From positions 1 to 15,686 of the forward strand of contig WUAK01000026.1 of NCBI GenBank assembly GCA_009827205.1: 15,686 nucleotides of DNA. The letters are read 5' to 3'. A program made the position numbers and the translations under genes. This stretch comes from Phycisphaeraceae bacterium. GTDB taxonomy: Bacteria; Planctomycetota; Phycisphaerae; Phycisphaerales; UBA1924. Position 1 is the first letter of the stretch. Every line of letters starts with the position of its first letter. Shown one piece after another: positions 12,662-15,686 of this stretch. Under the pieces are notes generated by a model. That model was not told the origin of the DNA and ran no database searches. It worked only from the letters and a program-made list of their open reading frames with translations.

Positions 12662-14191
12662 TCAGCCGCGATTCTCGGTGGATGCATCCTCGACCGAGTG
12701 GATCAAGTCGATCTTGATCGGCGTGATGATCCGCAGGTTCAGCCTTGGGTCAAGGTTGGGCGTGCCGATGACGCCGACTGTCTCACCCAGCATGGTTTCC
12801 AGATTGATCTCATCGTTCGGGCGGAGGTAGCCCAGCGTGCGGGGCGCCTCGGTGCCGTCGACGGACTGCACGCGGTACATGCGGGGCAGACGCTGGCCGT
12901 CGTACACCGCGCTCGGGAGCAGCCTGCCGACCACGGCGTAGGACCGCTTGATCTCGAGCTCGCGGATACGTTCGACGATCTCGCTCTCGCGGCTTTCCGC
13001 GTCGCGCTGGACCGCGGCGTTGGCGCGGGCGGCTTCCTGAGTCCGCTGACGGATCTTGAGAACCGAGAGCCTCTGGCGAAGAGCTGTACGGACACCCGCG
13101 TTTTCGGATGTGTCCGCGGTCTCGTCGTACATCCGCTGAACCTCGGTCAGCAGCGGGCCGTACTCGGCTTCCTCAGCGGTCTGCTTCTGAACCGCTGCGA
13201 AGATTTCTTCGAGTTCCTCGAGGCTGCTGATCTTCAGCGGAGGTGGCGCGTTCTCGACGGCCTCCTCTGCCTGATCACCAGACTCGGCCACTGCCTGGGT
13301 GGTATCGGCGTCTGCGGGCGTTCCGCCTTCGTTGCTGGCAACCTCCGTCGCCTCGCCCTGCGTGTCAGCGCCCGCTTCCGGATCGGTAAGAGTCGCCTGA
13401 GCATCTTCACCGATCATCGGATCCATCAGACTTTCGGTGTCCTTGTTGGCGGACTCGATGCCGGCGTTCGGATCAACCGCGGGCTGATCGCCATCAGCGA
13501 TTTCGGTCGGCTGAGCGATGCCCGGATCAACTGCCGGCTGATCGCCTGCACCAGGATCAACTGCGGGCAAGCCTTCACCAGATTCTTCCTCTGCGGCGAG
13601 AGTCTGACCCGATTCGGCGTTTTTCCACGCCTCGACCTCAGCGGTAGTCGCCGGACGCAGGAATTTGAGCCTGACGTAGCCGCGCGCTTCATCGGGGGCT
13701 TCAACGGTGTAACCCGCAAGCTCACCGGTCTGCTTGTTGGTGGCCTCGCCGGTCACAGCAAACTCGGTCCCCCTTGGCAGGGGATCAGAGACGAGCTTGC
13801 TCCAGCTGCCCTTGGCACCGGCGAGGGCGTTGTAAGCGATCAGCGAGTCGTCCCGATTCAGGCGGAGCGACTTGCCGTCTGCTGCCACTTCGGCGTACTC
13901 GATGCGGACCAGAGCCGAGGCGGTGCTCGGGTACTTGACGCGTGCCCAGCCGCTCTGTGTCTCGCCGTCCATCACGAGGATGGCGTTCTGACGCAGCTCA
14001 GAAACGGGGTAGTAAGCCATGCCAGCCCCGCAACGCACCATGGCCTGGGGGTTTGTGACCACCATATGTGTGGGTTCTGACTCGGTGACCTGAGACGAGA
14101 CCTGAGCCGAGACCTGCCCCGCGGTTCCCAGAGGGGAAACGCCCAGAACTGTCCCGAAGATGACCACTCCACCGATCCACTTGCAATCCAT
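12662..14191 (-). CDS. secreted SH3-like domain protein with acidic repeat linker and coiled coil
   Basis: This 509-residue exported protein begins with a signal peptide (about 1-30: MDCKWIGG, then a hydrophobic core). Residues 41-180 look like two bacterial SH3-type domains: one with VVTNPQAMVRCGAGMAYYPVS and GWARVKYP, a second with LPRGTEFAVTGEA and ARGYVRLKFLRP. Such domains usually bind peptidoglycan or other proteins. A long acidic linker (about 192-316) contains repeats of the form DQPAVDP(G/N). Residues 322-412 are charged and helical, probably a coiled coil. The C-terminal part (about 415-500) is beta-rich, with LGYLRPNDEINLETMLGETVGVIG, perhaps a further SH3-like unit. ATG 14191 has GAGGAG about 8 bases upstream. 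A cell-wall or envelope scaffolding role is plausible (inference). It diverges from the TolC-family gene, with 158 bases between. Confidence 0.82.
   Translation of the reverse strand: MDCKWIGGVVIFGTVLGVSPLGTAGQVSAQVSSQVTESEPTHMVVTNPQAMVRCGAGMAYYPVSELRQNAILVMDGETQSGWARVKYPSTASALVRIEYAEVAADGKSLRLNRDDSLIAYNALAGAKGSWSKLVSDPLPRGTEFAVTGEATNKQTGELAGYTVEAPDEARGYVRLKFLRPATTAEVEAWKNAESGQTLAAEEESGEGLPAVDPGAGDQPAVDPGIAQPTEIADGDQPAVDPNAGIESANKDTESLMDPMIGEDAQATLTDPEAGADTQGEATEVASNEGGTPADADTTQAVAESGDQAEEAVENAPPPLKISSLEELEEIFAAVQKQTAEEAEYGPLLTEVQRMYDETADTSENAGVRTALRQRLSVLKIRQRTQEAARANAAVQRDAESRESEIVERIRELEIKRSYAVVGRLLPSAVYDGQRLPRMYRVQSVDGTEAPRTLGYLRPNDEINLETMLGETVGVIGTPNLDPRLNLRIITPIKIDLIHSVEDASTENRG
13470..13573. 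repeat. short in-gene repeats encoding DQPAVDP units
   Basis: A 23-base unit beginning GGATCAAC occurs at 13470-13492 and 13524-13546, differing at about two bases, with a shorter third copy at 13554-13573. Spacings are 54 and 30 bases, both multiples of three, so the frame is kept. On the minus strand they encode GDQPAVDP-type repeats in the acidic linker. Copy number could vary by slippage or recombination. Confidence 0.75.
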
Positions 14192-14241
14192 ACGACCACG
14201 CTCCTCGAGTCGGAATTTGTCCCCGGAATTCCAAACGTCAC

Positions 14242-14255
14242 CTAGACCGTTCTAG
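14242..14255. promoter_or_regulatory. candidate operator CTAGA-N4-TCTAG in a divergent promoter region
   Basis: CTAGA (14242-14246) and TCTAG (14251-14255) form a perfect 5-base inverted repeat with a CCGT spacer, in the 158-base region between the divergent SH3-like and TolC-family genes. CTAG is rare in most bacterial DNA, so two copies in 14 bases stand out. No regulator can be named. Confidence 0.4.
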
Positions 14256-14349
14256 CGGATAGGCAGCGCCGGGTGGCATAGTCTACGACACCCAGCTGGC
14301 CCGAACAGGGCCAAACACCCATGTTGGGATGACAAAGGACTCCAGGCAC

Positions 14350-15686
14350 ATGCTTCGATCCGCTCTTCCCCCGTTTTTTGTGCGATTCACGCCTGTCATT
14401 TGCGCAGGACTTGCTCTCTCGGGCTGCACAGGTCCCGTTCTTGAACGCGACAGCGCGGTGCTGACCAAATCAGTCATCGACGCGGTGAAGCGCGAACTGG
14501 TCGAGGCAGAGAATGCACCGGGCTACATCCTGACCGAGCGAGACGCATCCATCGACAGCCTCGGCATACCCGAGGACAGGCTCAACCAACTTCGCGAGAT
14601 GGGCGGCTACAAGTCCTACGAACGCGGCGCGTTCCCGATGGACTCAGATCTGCTCGGCGGTGAGCAACGCTTCGTCTCGATCAACCTGGAGCGAGCGATC
14701 CGATCGGCGATGGAACGCAACACGCAACTCCAGTTCGACAGACTCCGCCCGGCGATCTCTGAGGCGCAGATCGTCGCCGCGGAAGCCGCATTTGACTGGA
14801 CCTTCTTCGTCAACGGCCAGTACCAGTCGATCGATCGGCCCCGCACGAGCACGACGTTCTTCGGGACTGCTGCCGATGTGTTCGAGCAATCAGATCTGTC
14901 CGCGGGCGTACGTCGCACACTGACCACGGGCGGCACGCTGACCGTCGATACATCCTGGACGTGGAACGACAACGACACGCCCGGACTCACGGTTGTGCCA
15001 AACCCAGCCAACACGGTGACCGTCGGTGCGCAGCTGACCCAACCCCTGCTCCGCAACGGCGGCTCAGACTTCGCGCTCTCGTCCATCCGCCTCGCGGAGA
15101 ACGCCGAGCGTGACGAGATCGCACTTCTCGAATCCAACGTCATCAACACAATCCGCCAGACCGAAGAGGCCTACTGGACTCTTGTGCAGACCCACCAGAA
15201 TCTGCTAATCCAGCAGCGGCTGCTCGAGCGAGGCATCAAGGTCCGCGACATCATCATCAACCGCGGACGAATCGACGCGACTCAGGCGCAGATCGCCGAC
15301 GCACGGGCCGAGGTGGAAAACCGGAAAGCGGCGGTCATCCGGGCTCAGCGCAACTTGCGATCGGCCAGTGACACGCTCAAGACACTTATGAACGACCCGG
15401 AGTTGACCATCGGCTCCGAGGTTCTGCTTCTGCCCTCGGATATGGCGATCGATGAACCGATCCGCTACAGCCTCGTTGACGCGGTCACCACGGCGATCAC
15501 GGAACGGCCCGAGATCACAAGAGCGCTGCTTTCCATCGATGACACAACCATCCGCAAGCAGATCGCACGTAACCAGATCCTCCCAAGGCTCGACCTTGAA
15601 CTCTCGGCAAGGTACTCAGAGCTCGACCGCGACGTCGAAGACGCGTACAGCGATGTCTGGGAGGGCAACTGCATCGACTACGTCGT
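14350..15686 (+). CDS. TolC-family outer-membrane efflux lipoprotein (3' end outside window)
   Basis: The frame is open for 445 codons from ATG 14350 to the window edge. The N-terminus is a lipoprotein signal: positive start, hydrophobic stretch and lipobox LSGC with Cys26. A family-unlike segment (27-110) follows. The TolC repeat then begins at SINLERAIRSAMERNTQLQ and continues with AEAAFDWTFFVNGQY, a beta segment with GVRRTLTTGGTLTVD, VGAQLTQPLLRNGG, the long helix EAYWTLVQTHQNLLIQQRLL, then GRIDATQAQIADARAEVENR, and the second half starting YSLVDAVTTAITERPEI. TolC-type proteins form trimeric outer-membrane channels for type I secretion or RND/ABC efflux; partner genes are not in view and may lie to the right. 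AAAGGA lies 10 bases before ATG 14350; an in-frame ATG at 14329 would add 7 residues. A TAGTCT hexamer at 14279-14284 is a weak promoter candidate. Confidence 0.9.
   Translation, partial: MLRSALPPFFVRFTPVICAGLALSGCTGPVLERDSAVLTKSVIDAVKRELVEAENAPGYILTERDASIDSLGIPEDRLNQLREMGGYKSYERGAFPMDSDLLGGEQRFVSINLERAIRSAMERNTQLQFDRLRPAISEAQIVAAEAAFDWTFFVNGQYQSIDRPRTSTTFFGTAADVFEQSDLSAGVRRTLTTGGTLTVDTSWTWNDNDTPGLTVVPNPANTVTVGAQLTQPLLRNGGSDFALSSIRLAENAERDEIALLESNVINTIRQTEEAYWTLVQTHQNLLIQQRLLERGIKVRDIIINRGRIDATQAQIADARAEVENRKAAVIRAQRNLRSASDTLKTLMNDPELTIGSEVLLLPSDMAIDEPIRYSLVDAVTTAITERPEITRALLSIDDTTIRKQIARNQILPRLDLELSARYSELDRDVEDAYSDVWEGNCIDYV

Noticed and set aside
12698..14080. Open frame of 460 codons on the plus strand
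   Set aside because: It lies wholly opposite the SH3-like gene, which has a signal peptide, a ribosome site and domain-like sequence. The plus-strand product is rich in Arg, Gly and Leu without recognisable motifs.
1..15686. CRISPR array, tRNA, rRNA, insertion sequence, prophage or defence island
   Set aside because: No regularly spaced repeats, cloverleaf sequences, transposase or phage motifs were found on reading both strands.

Overview
The window is GC-rich bacterial chromosomal DNA, densely packed, with genes on both strands. The combination of a secreted DUF1573 protein, an exported rhodanese, a MauE/DoxX membrane protein, a FIST protein, an SH3-like periplasmic protein and a lipoprotein-type TolC homologue fits a Gram-negative (diderm) planctomycete, most likely of the Phycisphaerae. 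That assignment is an inference from gene content and style. No rRNA, tRNA, CRISPR array, phage or insertion sequence is visible, and no gene-free stretch exceeds about 220 bases.

Layout, left to right. (1) 1-582: the C-terminal part of glutamate dehydrogenase, with an apparent one-base deletion near 101-105. (2) 803-3119: three same-strand genes with gaps of 6 and 7 bases: a secreted DUF1573 protein, a membrane-anchored rhodanese and a MauE/DoxX-like four-helix membrane protein with a CSCFG motif. This is the best candidate here for a poorly described functional unit, probably envelope thiol or sulfur redox. (3) 3222-3984: ribosomal protein bS18 followed by free methionine-(R)-sulfoxide reductase. 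(4) 3985-4641 minus: RluA-type pseudouridine synthase, whose stop codon abuts that of msrC. (5) 4685-6219: a divergently transcribed AXE1-type esterase, overlapped by a small protein built from an internal duplication. (6) 6292-7242: a conserved but functionally unassigned protein.

(7) 8556-7258 minus: an ArsR-family repressor, an overlapping SRPBCC/AHSA1 protein and a four-helix membrane protein. The arsR promoter is the clearest in the window: TTGACA, 17 bases, TAACCT, with an inverted repeat (TGTAAC-N6-GTTACA) lying over the -10 element. (8) 8708-10090: fumarylacetoacetase, the last step of tyrosine breakdown, with no other genes of that pathway in view. (9) 10270-10623: a small membrane-anchored zinc-ribbon protein. 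(10) 11945-10668 minus: a FIST-domain protein, divergent from a membrane protein (12017-12661) with a TTG start. (11) 14191-12662 minus: a secreted SH3-like protein with an acidic repeat linker and a coiled coil. (12) 14350 to the right edge: a TolC-family outer-membrane lipoprotein, open to the window end.

A hexamer of the form TAnnCT recurs a short way upstream of several start codons. Because one copy (arsR) sits 17 bases from a perfect TTGACA, I read the others as likely -10 elements, although most lack a recognisable -35 box.
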